DNA from: Hygrophila difformis
Lineage: Eukaryota; Streptophyta; Magnoliopsida; Lamiales; Acanthaceae
Reading direction: 5' to 3'
Length of the DNA: 64,000 bases
Assembly: GCA_030278955.1 (NCBI GenBank)
Contig: JAOANR010000005.1
Coordinates: 4,259,431 to 4,323,430, forward strand
Part shown: positions 25,820 through 38,189 of the stretch, one piece after another
Numbering within the stretch: position 1 is the first letter of the stretch
How the letters are laid out: each line of letters opens with the position of its first letter
Notes under the pieces: generated by a model
Database searches by the model: none
Told to the model about the DNA's origin: nothing
The model's input: the letters and a program-made list of their open reading frames with translations, nothing else
Program-made: the position numbers and the translations under genes

Positions 25820-26117
25820 GATTATTTAATTCTTACAGAAATTTGGAGGATGAAACTTGATATTAGGAAGCAAATTCAGATTATGGTGGAAGAATGCAGG
25901 CCGATCGAATGAAATTGGAAGGAAGCAGACCGACCGATCGTCTCTTTTAAAGAGGTGGTCAATTTGATTTTGTTGGGATATGGAAGAATTATTTGAATCT
26001 AAGTCCAAATATACAGTAAATATATGATTTAGAGTTAGTTTATAGCTGTTTTGGACTTTAAAAATCGATTGGATATGATTTGGCAATTTACATTCGTGGA
26101 TTTTCTGAAAAATTCAC

Positions 26118-26372
26118 ATCAGAGGCGCCAATGTGGCGCTTCGAAGCTGATTTCGGCGCCACACAGTGTGTGTGGCGCATCCTAGGAAGAAATTGAAGAA
26201 ATTGGAATATGCGGCATCAATGTGGCGCTGGAAGTGAGATTTGGGCGCCGCACGGCTGATGCGGCGCCTACTGGAAAAACTTGGAATTTTTTCTAAGTGT
26301 TCAGGCGCCAATGTGGCGCTGAAGACACGATTTAGGCGCCACACAGTATGTGTGGTGCATCCTGGACACATT
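26118..26372. repeat. GGCGCC hairpin repeat block 2
   Basis: Three units of about 90 bases. The first contains a perfect 10-bp stem, GCGCCACACA (26156-26165) against TGTGTGGCGC (26169-26178), with a 3-base loop. The second pairs GGCGCCGCA with TGCGGCGCC. The third is GCGCCACACA against TGTGTGGTGC. The block lies about 300 bases upstream (in minus-strand terms) of the copy B ORF start. Confidence 0.85.
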
Positions 26373-26826
26373 CGGGCAGACCCTGTTTTTCCTAAGTCAT
26401 GCCACATGATATTCAATATCTCCATATCATCCAACAATACCAATTCTAATTCTTACATCTTTCAATCAATTCTATATATACTTCATTGATCTATTCAGCA
26501 CTTCAAAACAACCCAATCTAGCACGATTTAGGCAAGAGCTATTTTATTGAATTTTTAAACGACTAGCAACATCAAAAGATAAACAAAACACTTAATACTT
26601 CATAATCATCAAAACAACTAAAACAAGATGAAAACAATGTTCAACTAGCAGAATAGTAGCAATCGAGTTTTTGCAAATACAATCCAAAATGAGACAAACC
26701 AGAATGTAGCAAAATAACAACTAAACATCATAAACATGTCCATAGGCTTGCTATATTATCTATCATGCTCTAAGCCTATCTAGAACAAGTCAATCAATAA
26801 GAATCCTCATCCTCATCGTCGTTGTC

Positions 26827-28613
26827 TCAAATCTCCTTAGATTCTTCCCCCGCAGCATCATCATCCTCATCATCATCACCGAATCCAGCCTCATCCCCTG
26901 ATCCCACATAATCATCATCGTCGTCACTCTCAGAAGGTGTCTGAGGAGCAACATACCTCTGTCCTAGGCTATGGGACATAAAATACTCTATTCGGACGAC
27001 ATGATAGGCTCGGGCTCGTGCCATCTTGGCCATCTGATCAGTCACGAAATGATGCCTCTGAGCTGCCATTCTGGACTGCTCGTGCATAGTGTTTAGCAAA
27101 TTTCTAGCCCATTCTGGCTCTGCAGGCTGCTGAGACTGCTGTGACTGATGGACTGGGCCCTGTCTCTCCCTCTACCTCTACCACATCGAGTACCTTGGGT
27201 AGACTGAGAAGGAGCTGCAGAATGCTCCTGGCTACCATGTGATGGAGCTTGTGGTGGTTACTGTCTAGGTAGCTGTCTGGGAAGTAACATCGACTGGCAT
27301 CTCGTGCCTGGCATCTTGAAGTTTTTCCCAAAGGGGATCAAGGGTCTCATGTCCCAATCTCTTTCAAACTGATCCATGTTAACCCCTGAATTGGCACAGA
27401 GAAGCCAAATCAAGCTAGGAAACATCAATGACGAGAGCTTCGAAGCCCCAGCCACCTGTCTCAGCTCTCCAATATTGACTGGACTTCCAGGCTTGATGCA
27501 ATAGGATACGTACAAGTCCACAACAGATGGTCCGGATGTGTGAGTAGAATGACTCATCTTGGACCTATAGAGCATGATGAGCTGGTACAATGGGGCATCC
27601 ATCTCTGGTCCATCCACTCTACTTATGTCATCTTTGTAATAGATGACATCCTGCTGTTCCTCAAACATGGACAGTAAAATCATCTGCTTGTTTTCCTCTC
27701 TATCATCAGCCCTCAGCACAGGCTCCCAAAAATCTCGACCATAGGGCACATCAACAACCCCATAAAGCTGGTTGATCCTCTGAGGAGTGAAAGGCATAGT
27801 GACTCCGAATATCCAAGAATCCTCCTCCTCTGCATTGGCTAAAAATAGCCTAGTCAACTCCCAAGAAAACATGCCTCCCATATGCTGCACAAATCTCTCC
27901 CAACCCCTAGACTGAATAGCCTCTCATAGCAGGGGGTTCTGCCAGTCTTTATCTGAGAATCCTCTATCCGGAATGATCCTCTTCTTGTGGAACCTCTTGT
28001 ACAAATCATAGGCTCGGGCGCTCCTGAATACAGTAGTATCGAAGATCCCCTCCCTGATATATTTCAAATCAGGGACGAAAGTCCTGGGGTCATAACATTT
28101 CGGTCTCCCCCGTACCTCTTGCTCCTCCTGCTGTACCTCAACCTCAAACTCATCCTCCTCCTCACCCCTAGCCTCAGGAACAGGCTCCTGAATAGATAGT
28201 GAAGCGGATCTACCTCTCCTAGGCCTAGAGGTAATGGAGCTGGTAGCAACTGCCTTTCCCCTAGCAGCTCTAGAGGGGGCCTGTGAATACTCAGATGTCT
28301 CAGGCTGAACAGGCCGGGTGACCTCCTGCTGCTCATCAGCAGGTGCAGTGTGTCCAAAGGAAATACTCTTAGACTTACTCTTCCTAAAATAGGAGAGAAG
28401 TCCCTTGGATTTCAAACCACCTCCTGAACCCTGGGGATGATCCATCTGGCTTGGATTTTTGGTGTGTAGTCTGCGATGTTCAATAATATGTTCATTAGGA
28501 ATTGGAGTAGGTATGCTATTGGGTGACTTTGGATCATAAATCCTCATTCTCTCATCGGGCATTGGGATATACCTATAACCCAATTTCTTAGGGAGATGTG
28601 AAGGATTATACAT
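26827..28613 (-). pseudogene. Athila-like accessory ORF, copy A, broken by a stop and frameshift(s)
   Basis: The ATG at 28613 on the minus strand opens 229 residues, basic and Ser/Arg-rich then acidic. A single TGA near 27924 interrupts the same frame, which continues to 27258 with SWELTRLFLANA, INQLYGVVDVPY, MDAPLYQLIMLY and FPSLIWLLCANSGVNM. A frame change near 27.26 kb leads to a helical and then strongly acidic tail (SESDDDDDYVGSGDEAGF) ending at 26827. The protein matches copy B over its main domain, so the element holds a duplicated ORF. Length with the tail would be about 590 codons, longer than copy B. Function is unknown. Confidence 0.75.
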
Positions 28614-29769
28614 TATTTCAGTACCTGGTTGTACAAAAACTCTTGGTTAGTATCAAATATATGCATTGCCTTTCATCCTCACACTTAAGTTAAACTCACA
28701 CTTAAGTTTAAACCAATGATTTAACTTAAGTGTTAAGTTTAAAGCAAACATATACATCAACCTAGAATGTGGGATTTAAGTGACTCAATTGACCAAAATG
28801 TTGTCTTGTAAAAGTGTTAAGTTTTAAACCTCATTTAGATTTATGATGAATTTTATTACAAGACTTAAAACTTATTTAAAATAATAATTTTCAATAAAAA
28901 CTCTCTTTTTATGGAAATTTTCAGATTTAATACTAATTTAACTAAAATAGCAAACTAATTCATTGTTGATGATTTAAATTAATGTTTGAAATTATTTCAA
29001 TTTATTGTAAATGAAAAGTTCACTCTTTTTAGTTAAAAATGTTGTATAAAAGAGTTTTATAATGAATATGCTCATTTTTACTCATATTATGAAGAACATG
29101 GATTTTCAAGCTTCTATGTAACCAAAATCTTTTTTAATAGGATTAAAATAGCATGTTTAATAATGTTCTTATCAATTTAAAAGATTAAAAATGCCATTTT
29201 AATCAAATTCTTTTACAAATTTCAGATTTTAATTACTAAAATATTGAATCTTGAGAGTACTGTAATTTTACAACCTTTGAAACATAATCCGAAATCTTCA
29301 CAATACTCATTAAAACCATGTTCTACAACATTTTGTTCATATTCAAACTAGAATTTAGACATTAAAATCAATTTTAATCACACATTCTAAGAAAATCCAA
29401 AATTCAAGCAACAACACAAATACCACAAATAATACATTCCAAATCACTAGAATGTAACAATAATTGAATTAGGGTTGAAGCACTTTCAAGAGGAATCCCC
29501 AAAATTTGAAAAACTAGGGTTGAAGAACTCTAGATTGATCGGATAAAACAAGGAGGAGGGTTTAGGAATGAGAATTGAATAATGTGGAATAGATTTGATG
29601 TATAGAATCAAGATTTAAAAGAATTTTACCGGAGTGGCGCGTGGTGGCGGAAGGAATGGCGCTCGGGCAGTGAAGAAGGAGGAAGAGAGGATGCTCGGTC
29701 GATTGATGAGAAGAAAGAAGGAAATTGGGGTTAAAACCCCGATCCAAACCGGGTCTGGCACCCAGACTC
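28614..29769 (-). other. Athila-like element, spacer upstream of copy A
   Basis: AT-rich, no coding frame supported. At 28673-28690 a CATCCTCACACTTAAG segment resembles the purine tract next to the 3' LTR (read on the minus strand), a possible second purine tract. Confidence 0.4.
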
Positions 29770-30122
29770 GCCGGGTCGAGCGCCACATTGGCACTTGAAG
29801 GCCAATTTTGGCGCCGCATAGTTTATGCGGTGCCCGATTTGTTTCTGGAATTTTCTAAGTCCGAGAGTGTCGCGGTTAGTGGCGTTGGAAGGCACATTTA
29901 GGCACCACACAGTGTGTATGGCGCCAAGTCTGACCTTGAGCAATTTTCAGGTTCGGAGGTGGCGCGAATTGTGGCGCTTGGACGTCGATTTGGGTGCCAC
30001 TAGGTCGTTGTGGCGCCTGATCTGCAATTCTCGAGTCCACATGGCGCCAGAGTGGCGCTCACAGGCTCATTTGGGCGCCGCACACAAGGTGTGACACCTG
30101 CACACAAGGTGTGGCGCCTGAA
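29770..30122. repeat. GGCGCC hairpin repeat block 3
   Basis: Four units of about 85 bases with the same skeleton as blocks 1 and 2. One hairpin reads GGCGCCGCATA / TATGCGGTGCC, another GGCACCACACA / TGTATGGCGCC. Stem bases differ from block 2, yet most pairing is kept. Confidence 0.8.
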
Positions 30123-30766
30123 CTGAGTTTTGATGACTCGAATTTCCAGCTCAAATCCAGCCAGAATGATGGTCAATTCACTTCCTAAGATTAGCAGGTC
30201 AAAACTTAGCATATACAACCTCACTAACTCCCCCGGATCATTCTTCTCCTTAATTAAACACAATCATTCCATATAGGTTTCCCTCTTCAATACTTTCACG
30301 GAGTCCACTTGCACACTAAGCACAATTACCAAGCACACTCACTTATATTATTTCTCAATATTTTGCTACTTTGTTTCGTTTCATCTTATTACTACATCTG
30401 CTATTATTCATGTCTATTTCATATCACATCATATGAATATTATTCAAATTTATTGAACATACCTTATTTAAATTATTAAAACAAACATGCAATTAGCATA
30501 ACATAAAATTTAAAGCAACATAATCAAACTAAGGCATCACTTAAACTAACATATAACATAAGTAATAACATGCCAAGATAATTTAAACCTGAATTTAAAG
30601 ATATAAGCACACTCAAAATAGAGAACATAAACAACGCAAACACTAGAATCTAATAAATTTTTATTTTTCATTCATTTTTAATTTAAAAAAAATTAATAAT
30701 CCTAATTGATTAAATATAAGCCTATAATTTAAATAAAATGCAATGCATTCATTTTAATAAGCAAAT
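30123..30766 (-). other. Athila-like element, post-integrase spacer
   Basis: AT-rich sequence between hairpin block 3 and the end of the integrase frame; no coding region is seen. Confidence 0.45.
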
Positions 30767-31580
30767 TTAAACAATCAAAGGCTTAAAATTAATTTGTTCG
30801 ATGAATTTAACTTCATCTCCAAAATAATGTTTAAGTCTTTGACCATTTACAGTGAATTCTCTTTCATCTTCAGCTTTTAACACAACTGCACCATTATCTA
30901 ACACTTTCACAATCTTAAACGGCCCTGACCATTTTCTTTTCAATTTACCAGGAAACACCTTAAATCTAGAGTTATATAATAGCACTAATTGACCAGCTTC
31001 AAACACCTTAGGCCGGAGTAACTTGTCATGATAAAGTTTTGTCATTTCCTTGTAAAATAGAGCATTGTCATATGCATGACGTCTAATTTCTTCTAATTCA
31101 TTAAGATCAACCTTTCTTTTCTCTTGAACTTCTTTAAATTCAAAGTTTAATTTTTTCATAGCCCATAAAGATTAAACTCAAGTTTGAAAGGTAAGTGACA
31201 ACTTTTACCATAAACTAATTTGAAAGGGGTCATACCTATAGGTGTCTTAAATGTTGTCCTATAAGCCCATAGTGCTTCATCTAACTTAAAAGCCCAATCT
31301 TTTCTAGATTTTTCTACGGTTGCTTCCAATGTCTTTTTAATCTCGCGGTTAGTGACTTCTACTTGACCATTGGCTTAGGGATGATAGGGTGTTGTTATCC
31401 TATGATGAACATAAAATCTAGATAGCAATTGATTAACAGTCCTATTGACAAAGTGAAATCCACCGTCACTAATGATCGCTTTAGGCACACCAAAACGGGT
31501 AAAAATGTGCTTTTTTCAGAAACTTAATCACTTGTTTAGAGTCATTTAAAGCATATTCTTCAGCTTCTACCCATTTTGAC
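30767..31580 (-). pseudogene. Athila-like Gypsy integrase C-terminal half, broken
   Basis: On the minus strand from 31570 down, the order is FGVPKAIISDGGFHFVNR (catalytic D region), YHP then a stop where the family has Gln, [17 protein letters not shown] (catalytic E), [29 protein letters not shown], a further stop near 31158, then an open frame 31159-30767 with VLLYNSRFKVFPGKLKRKW, SGPFKIV and FTVNGQRLKHY. The VNGQRLK tail is typical of the Athila/Tat branch. An extra T run near 31510 also disturbs the frame. The rest of pol and gag is absent: at 31581 the family B LTR begins. Confidence 0.85.
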
Positions 31581-32189
31581 TGTAACACCCCGGTTTTGGT
31601 AACCCAGGCCGGGATGCCACCGCCACACCTCCCTAGCAAGACACGGTTTCTCCGAGCTCACTAAAGAGATGCAAGGCTATGGTTTTTCAGAATTTAAAAT
31701 ATTCAAACAGCCCATTCATATATAATTTAAAGATAATACATCAGAGTTGCAGCGGAAAATAATATTTACATATATAGTGCAGCGGAATTTAAATATAGGG
31801 CCAACATGGCCAAAACACGGGTTAAACAGGCCCGTTCATGCAAGTCGTAATTAAATGCAGGGATTTAAAATAAAAATTTCCCCTAATGTTCCCATGTATG
31901 CATATGACGATGCATATTCTTCATACTCTGTAAGAAAAAGGAGATATATGGTTTGGGTCAGCAAAAACGCGCTGAGTAAGTTAACACATAGCATGGGTTA
32001 GGGGTTTCAAAGCCTTTAATTAAAAATTTATAAAACATTTCTTGTAGGTAATGCCCAATTTAAGTTAATCATCCACTAATAAATAAATGGCATGATTTAA
32101 AGACATGAATAATGCCGTAAGTAAGTAAATAAAAATTTGAGCTTTTAAAAATTCTCCCCGATACGCCACCATCTCAACAATATTTAATT

Positions 32190-32360
32190 TAGCCGGCAAT
32201 CCGGCGGCCGCAGCCAATTTCATAAAATCTAAGCTTTTTAATATATTTCCCGTTACGCCATCATCTCAACAATATATCATTTAGCCGGTGATCCGGCGGC
32301 CGCAGCCAATATCAAAAGTATCATTTAGCCGGTGATCCGGCGGCCTCAGCCAATTTCAAA
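32190..32360. repeat. GCCGG-CCGGC short tandem repeats in family B LTR
   Basis: Three to four copies of a unit containing TTTAGCCGGTGATCCGGCGG and ending in CAGCCAAT. The core GCCGG..ATCCGGC is itself an inverted repeat, and several copies hold GCGGCCGC. Equivalent blocks lie at about 35337-35560, 38522-38745, 41800-41965, 42475-42650, 58450-58620, 62295-62510 (inverted) and 62770-62940. Confidence 0.85.
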
Positions 32361-34335
32361 AATATCATTTCTCATTATTTTTCGTTTCTTTTATAGTTCA
32401 CCATTCACCAGGGCTCTTGTGACCGCAATCCTCATAATCAATATTTCCGCAGGAAAACATACAATCGCCCTTGGGGAATCTAACCCGCAAGAACTCAATA
32501 CATCCTAGGGAAATAACCATTCGCCAGGGCTCTTATGTCCACTAGCCGTTCGCTTGGGCTCTTATGTCCACAAGCCTTTTGGTCGACCATTCGCCAGGGC
32601 TCTTATGTCCACTAGCCGTTCGCTTGGGCTCTTATGTCCACAAGCCGTTTGGTCCATATTGATAATATCAAACTTGGTCACAAATCCCCAATGTTTCAAA
32701 AGAATTCTTTTAAAGAAAATGTTTCTATTTGGTGTAACGGGATTTTTCAAAAGTATAGATATATCGTATTTCAACGTCTCGACCGTTTGTTTTGAAATTT
32801 CAAAATCTCTTTGATTTGAAAATCATTTGGCGTCACAGTTTGCGCCTTTTTGGTTTAAAAATCCATTTCTTAGGCGATTGTTTTGAAATTTGTACAGCAT
32901 CTCAAAATCATCCCAATGAACAACTTTTGTGTTTTAAGTTTTCCGGAAAAACGATGGGAAGCATGTCAAAAATCAAGTTTTCGACTCAAATAGTATGCTG
33001 TCAGGATTCAGGTTTGACACCTTTCAAAGATTTGACTTTTTGACATATCAAATGAACTCCAAAAATTCTGAAATTTCATATGCATATACTAGACATGATT
33101 ATATGCAACTTTTGTTTAGAACTCAAAGATTAGTTTGGGCTAGAAATGATAGGAATAAGCTCCTCAAGATCGGTTATGAAATCTGTCATCCTTTGAAAAT
33201 TCTTAAAACGCAGAATATGTCCGACACGATTTGGGGTATCAAAACTTGATGAAAATTTCTGAAATTTTTACACAACATAGCTTAAGCTCTTAGGATCAAA
33301 ATCTTAGTTTTGAGTTTTCAGGTTTGAACACTTGAAGTAATAGAAATATGCTCATCAAGTTTGATAATGAAATCTGTCAAGGTTCTTGATTTCGGTACTA
33401 ACGCAGATCGGATCGGCTCAGATTCGGAGGCTCAAATCTCAACGAAAAATTCTAAAAACTTACAGTAGTATTCCAAACTCATAGATCTACAATTCTTATG
33501 TTCAACTCCAATCCTTGATCGGTCTAGATCTAAGGTAAAAATCATCGTCAAGTTCGAACGAAAATTCTGTCAAGGATTCTAAGATCCAGATTTGATGCAC
33601 TTCGGTTTTGGGTCGGTTTCAGGTTTCAAAACAACATGAAAAATTCCAAAATTTTTACAGAGGCTAGATCAAAGTCTTAGGAACACTTTTCATGTTTTGA
33701 GTTTTATTGTTTGAGCAGCTTTAGAGGTTCGAAAAATTCATACAAAAACGCTGCGTTGAGGGTTTCTCTTGTTGACAGATTTTTATAAATTTTCTTGAGT
33801 TGAATCTCTATGTTTGGTTGCATTTTAAGTCACCCAAAACCATAGTAAGGTTAACTTACAGTGGGGATGATGTCTAGGAAGTCACGGGGTCGTCCGGAAT
33901 CCACGGGATGTCACGAACGAATCTCTTCCACCCGATTTATTCTTCCATTGGCTCCGATTTGTGTTTGAATACGAAGATTCATAAGTTAGGATGATGTTTA
34001 TGATCTTAAAATCATAAGGAAACTTAACTAACATCTTACCAACAATCCAAAGCCTGCAATCCTTGATCTACACACTTCCTCGGTCGGATTTGGTTGCCGG
34101 AAAGTCGCCGGAAAGTCCGCCGGAAGGGTGTTTGGCTTTGGGAGAGTTTTGGGAGAGTTTTGGAGGAAACTTTGGGGTGTTGATGACTGAAATGAGGTGT
34201 TAGGGACACCTAATGACGTCCAAAATATGCCTCCCCCGTGATCAAGCAAGATTCCCGCGTTGGGGCCAAGGAATATGGCAAGAAAGTCGCCAAATCGCGA
34301 CAAACGGCTGCTGTCAGGCCTCCCACGCGGTGGTG

Positions 34336-34361
34336 GCGCGGTTTCTTGCAAGAAACCGCGC
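34336..34361. repeat. Perfect 26-bp palindrome in family B LTR
   Basis: The half-site GCGCGGTTTCTTG is followed directly by its reverse complement, with no spacer. Exact copies lie at 37521-37546 and 40706-40731. The version in the diverged unit near 44600 is degraded. Confidence 0.95.
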
Positions 34362-34885
34362 GGGGTGCGCGCCGGCCCCGGCTGGGCTGCGGTCCGTGCC
34401 GGGCCGTGCGATCCGTCGGGCCTTTTCTTCTCTCTTTCGGACTTCTATCCTCCTACGTTTTCGGCCTCGATTTTTCGGGTCATTCTTGGATCATAAATTC
34501 TTATCTTAAGTTTATCTTGACTCAAATGAATTTCATATTTGAGATCTTAAGTCCGTCGGTTTCGGGTTCGTCGACTTCCAATTCGTCGTCTATTGATTCT
34601 CGTGCCATAACTTGTATCATTAAATTTCTTCCGACTTCACGGGTTCTTGGAATTAAAAATCTTTTCCTTCATGAACTTAATTCCAAATTTTGTTACTCAA
34701 TTCATGGAATGTCTTCGGGCTTCCTTTCCCTCTTTTATTCCATTTTGAATTTAAATCTATCGTCGTTTCATATCCGAGCAATGATTTATTGTGATAAATT
34801 ATTTTCTTCTTCTCGGATATATTTCGACATTGATCGGAATAAATTTTTATTCCCTTGGACGTTGATTAAAATTCGGGGTATTACA

Positions 34886-35004
34886 TCCTCCCCCCCTTAA
34901 GAATCAACTTCGTCCTCGAAGTTGTGCTTCGGCTTTTCTCGCGCGAAGAGTTAGGGTTCTTTTGTTTACTTGGGATATTATCAATATGATTCATGCGCTT
35001 ATAA
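34886..35004 (-). repeat. Family B internal 3' remnant with polypurine tract
   Basis: About 119 bp. Read on the minus strand it contains CTTCGAGGACGAAGTTGATT followed by a G-rich purine tract abutting the LTR. The same CTTCGAGGACGAAGTTGATT occurs before the 3' LTR of the intact element at 55668-55687, so the families are related. It is repeated at 38071-38189. Confidence 0.8.
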
Positions 35005-38000
35005 TTTAAAAATATTCAAACAGCCCATTCATATATAATTTAAAGATAATACATCAAAGTTGCAGCGGAATTTAAATATAGGGCCAACATGGCCAAAACA
35101 CGGGTTAAACAGGCCCGTTCATGCAAGTCGCAATTGAAGGCAGGGATTTAAAATAAAGATTTCCCCTAATGTTCCCATGTATGCATATGACGATGCATAT
35201 TCTTCGTACTCTGTAAGAAAAAGGAGATATATGGTTTGGGTCAGCAAAAACGCGTTGAGTAAGTTAACACATAGCATGGGTTAGGGGTTTCAAAGCCTTT
35301 AAGTAAATTTAATAAAAACATTTCAACAATATTTAATTTAGCCGGCAATCCGGCGGCCGCAGCCAATTTCATAAAATCTAAGCTTTTTAATATATTTCCC
35401 GTTACGCCATCATCTCAACAATATATCATTTAGCCGGAGATCCGGCGGCCTCAGCCAATTTCAAAAGTATCATTTAGCCGGTGATCCGGCGGCCTCAGCC
35501 AATTTCATAAGTATCATTTAGCCGGTGATCCGGCGGCCGCAGCCAATATCAATAGTATCATTTCTCAAAATATTTTTCGTTTCTTTTATAGTTCACCATT
35601 CACCAGGGCTCTTGTGACCGCAATCGTCATAATCAATATTTCCGCAGGAAAACATACAATCGCCCTTGGGGAATCTAACCCGCAAGAACTCAATACATCC
35701 TAGGGAAATAACCATTCGCCAGGGCTCTTATGTCCACTAGCCGTTCGCTTGGGCTCTTATGTCCACAAGCCTTTTGGTCGACCATTCGCCAGGGCTCTTA
35801 TGTCCACTAGCCGTTCGCTTGGGCTCTTATGTCCACAAGCCGTTTGGTCCATATTGATAATATCAAACTTGGTCACAAATCCCCAATGTTTCAAAAGAAT
35901 TCTTTTAAAGAAAATGTTTCTATTTGGTGTAACGAGATTTTTCAAAAGTATAGATATATCGTATTTCAACGTCTCGACCGTTTGTTTTGAAATTTCAAAA
36001 TCTCTTTGATTTGAAAATCATTTGGCGTCACAGTTTGCGCCTTTTTGGTTTAAAAATCCATTTCTTAGGCGATTGTTTTGAAATTTGTACAGCATCTCAA
36101 AATCATCCCAATGAACAACTTTTGTGTTTTAAGTTTTTCGGAAAAACGATGGGAAGCATGTCAAAAATCAAGTTTTCGACTCAAATAGTATGCTGTCAGG
36201 ATCCAGGTTTGACACCTTTCAAAGATTTGACTTTTTGACATATCAAATGAACTCCAAAAATTCTGAAATTTCATATGCATATACTAGACATGATTATATG
36301 CAACTTTTGTTTAGAACTCAAAGATTAGTTTGGGCTAGAAATGATAGGAATAAGCTCCTCAAGATCGGTTATGAAATCTGTCATCCTTTGAAAATTCTTA
36401 AAACGCAGAATATGTCCGACAAGATTTGGGGTATCAAAACTTGATGAAAATTTCTGAAATTTTTACACAATATAGCTTAAGATCTTTGGATCAAAATCTT
36501 AGTTTTGAGTTTTCAGGTTTGAACACTCGAAGTAATAGAAATATGCTCATCAAGTTCGGTTAAGAAATCTGTCAAGGTTCTTGACATCGGTTCTAACGCA
36601 GATCGGATCGGCTCGAGTTCGGAGGTTCAAATCTCAACGAAAAATTCTAAAAACTTGCAGTAATGTTATAAACTCATAGATCTACAATTCTTATGTTCAA
36701 CTCCAATCCTAGATCGGCCTAGATCCAAGGTCAAAATGGCTAATAAGATTGAGAGTGAAATCTGTCCAAGTTGTAAGATCCAGATTTAATACTGTTCGGT
36801 TTTGGGTTAGTTTCAGGTTTCAAAACAACATGAAAAATTCTAAAATTTTTACAGAAGCTAGATCTAAGTCTTAGGAACACTTTTCATGTTTTGAGTTTTT
36901 TTGTTTGAGCAGCTTTGGAGGTTCGAAAAATTCATACGAAAACGCTGCGTTGAGGGTTTCTCTTGTTGACAGATTTTAGAGTTTTTAAATCTCTATGTTT
37001 GGTTGCATTTTAAGTCACCCAAAACCATAGTAAGGTTAACTTACAGTGGGGATGATGTCTAGGAAGTCACGGGGTCGTCCGGAATCCACGGGATGTCACG
37101 AACGAATCTCTTCCACCCGATTTATTCTTCCCTTGTCTCCGATTTGTGTTTGAATACGAAGATTCATAAGTTAGGTTGATGTTTATGATCTTAAAATCAT
37201 AAGGAAACTTAACTAACATCTTACCAACAATCCAAAGCCTGCAATCCTTGATCTACACACTTCCTCGGTCGGATTTGGTTGCCGGAAAGTCGCCGGAAAG
37301 TCCGCCGGAAGGGTGTTTGGCTTTGGGAGAGTTTTGGGAGAGTTTTGGAGGAAACTTTGGGGTGTTGATGACTGAAATGAGGTGTTAGGGACACCTAATG
37401 ACGTCCAAAATATGCCTCCCCCGTGATCAAGCAAGATTCCCGCGTTGGGGCCAAGGAATATGGCAAGAAAGTCGCCAAATCGCGACAAACGGCTGCTGTC
37501 AGGCCTCCCACGCGGTGGTGGCGCGGTTTCTTGCAAGAAACCGCGCGGGGTGCGCGCCGGCCCCGGCTGGGCTGCGGTCCGTGCCGGGCCGTGCGATCCG
37601 TCGGGCCTTTTCTTCTCTCTTTCGGACTTCTATCCTCCTACATTTTCGGCCTCGATTTTTCGGGTCATTCTTGGATCATAAATTCTTATCTTAAGTTTAT
37701 CTTGACTCAAATGAATTTCATATTTGAGATCTTAAGTCCGTCGGTTTCGGGTTCGTCGACTTCCAATTCGTCGTCTATTGATTCTCGTGCCATAACTTGT
37801 ATCATTAAATTTCTTCCGACTTCACGGGTTCTTGGAATTAAAAATCTTTTCCTTCATGAACTTAATTCCAAATTTTGTTACTCAATTCATGGAATGTCTT
37901 CGGGCTTCCTTTCCCTCTTTTATTCCATTTTGAATTTAAATCTATCGTCGTTTCATATCCGAGCAATGATTTATTGTGATAAATTATTTTCTTCTTCTCG

Positions 38001-38070
38001 GATATATTTCGACATTGATCGGAATAAATTTTTATTCCCTTGGACGTTGATTAAAATTCGGGGTATTACA
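35005..38070 (-). repeat. Family B LTR, array unit 2 (head truncated)
   Basis: It starts within the LTR at AATATTCAAACAGCCC, lacking about the first 110 bp seen in unit 1, and runs to the normal LTR end. With the 119-bp internal remnant the period is 3185 bp. It is nearly identical to unit 3 and less so to unit 1 (for example around 36580-36790). Confidence 0.85.
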
Positions 38071-38189
38071 TCCTCCCCCCCTTAAGAATCAACTTCGTCC
38101 TCGAAGTTGTGCTTCGGCTTTTCTCGCGCGAAGAGTTAGGGTTCTTTTGTTTACTTGGGATATTATCAATATGATTCATGCGCTTATAA
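38071..38189 (-). repeat. Family B internal 3' remnant, second copy
   Basis: A repeat of 34886-35004 at exactly 3185 bases distance, including the purine tract complement and CAACTTCGTCCTCGAAG. Confidence 0.85.

Larger units (their letters stand above)
31581..34885 (-). mobile_element. Gypsy family B LTR, full length (array unit 1)
   Basis: The plus strand begins TGTAACACCCCGG and ends CGGGGTATTACA, so both ends are TG...CA. To the right lies TCCTCCCCCCCTTAAG, the complement of a purine tract, placing the LTR on the minus strand. Length is about 3305 bp. Inside are 44-50-bp repeats with GCCGG(T/C)(G/A)ATCCGGCGGCC (32190-32360), a 70-bp duplication built of GGGCTCTTATGTCCAC (32520-32655), the hairpin at 31958-31975 and a 26-bp palindrome at 34336-34361. 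It interrupts the Athila-like integrase. Confidence 0.8.

Noticed and set aside
34028..34351. 107-codon frame in LTR sense orientation, present in several copies
   Set aside because: Copies are nearly identical because the LTRs are recent duplicates, which says nothing about selection; no known domain.
34238..34900. 220-codon open frame repeated in three array units
   Set aside because: It runs antisense to the LTR and spans the palindrome; repetition comes from unit duplication, and the diverged unit 5 does not keep it.
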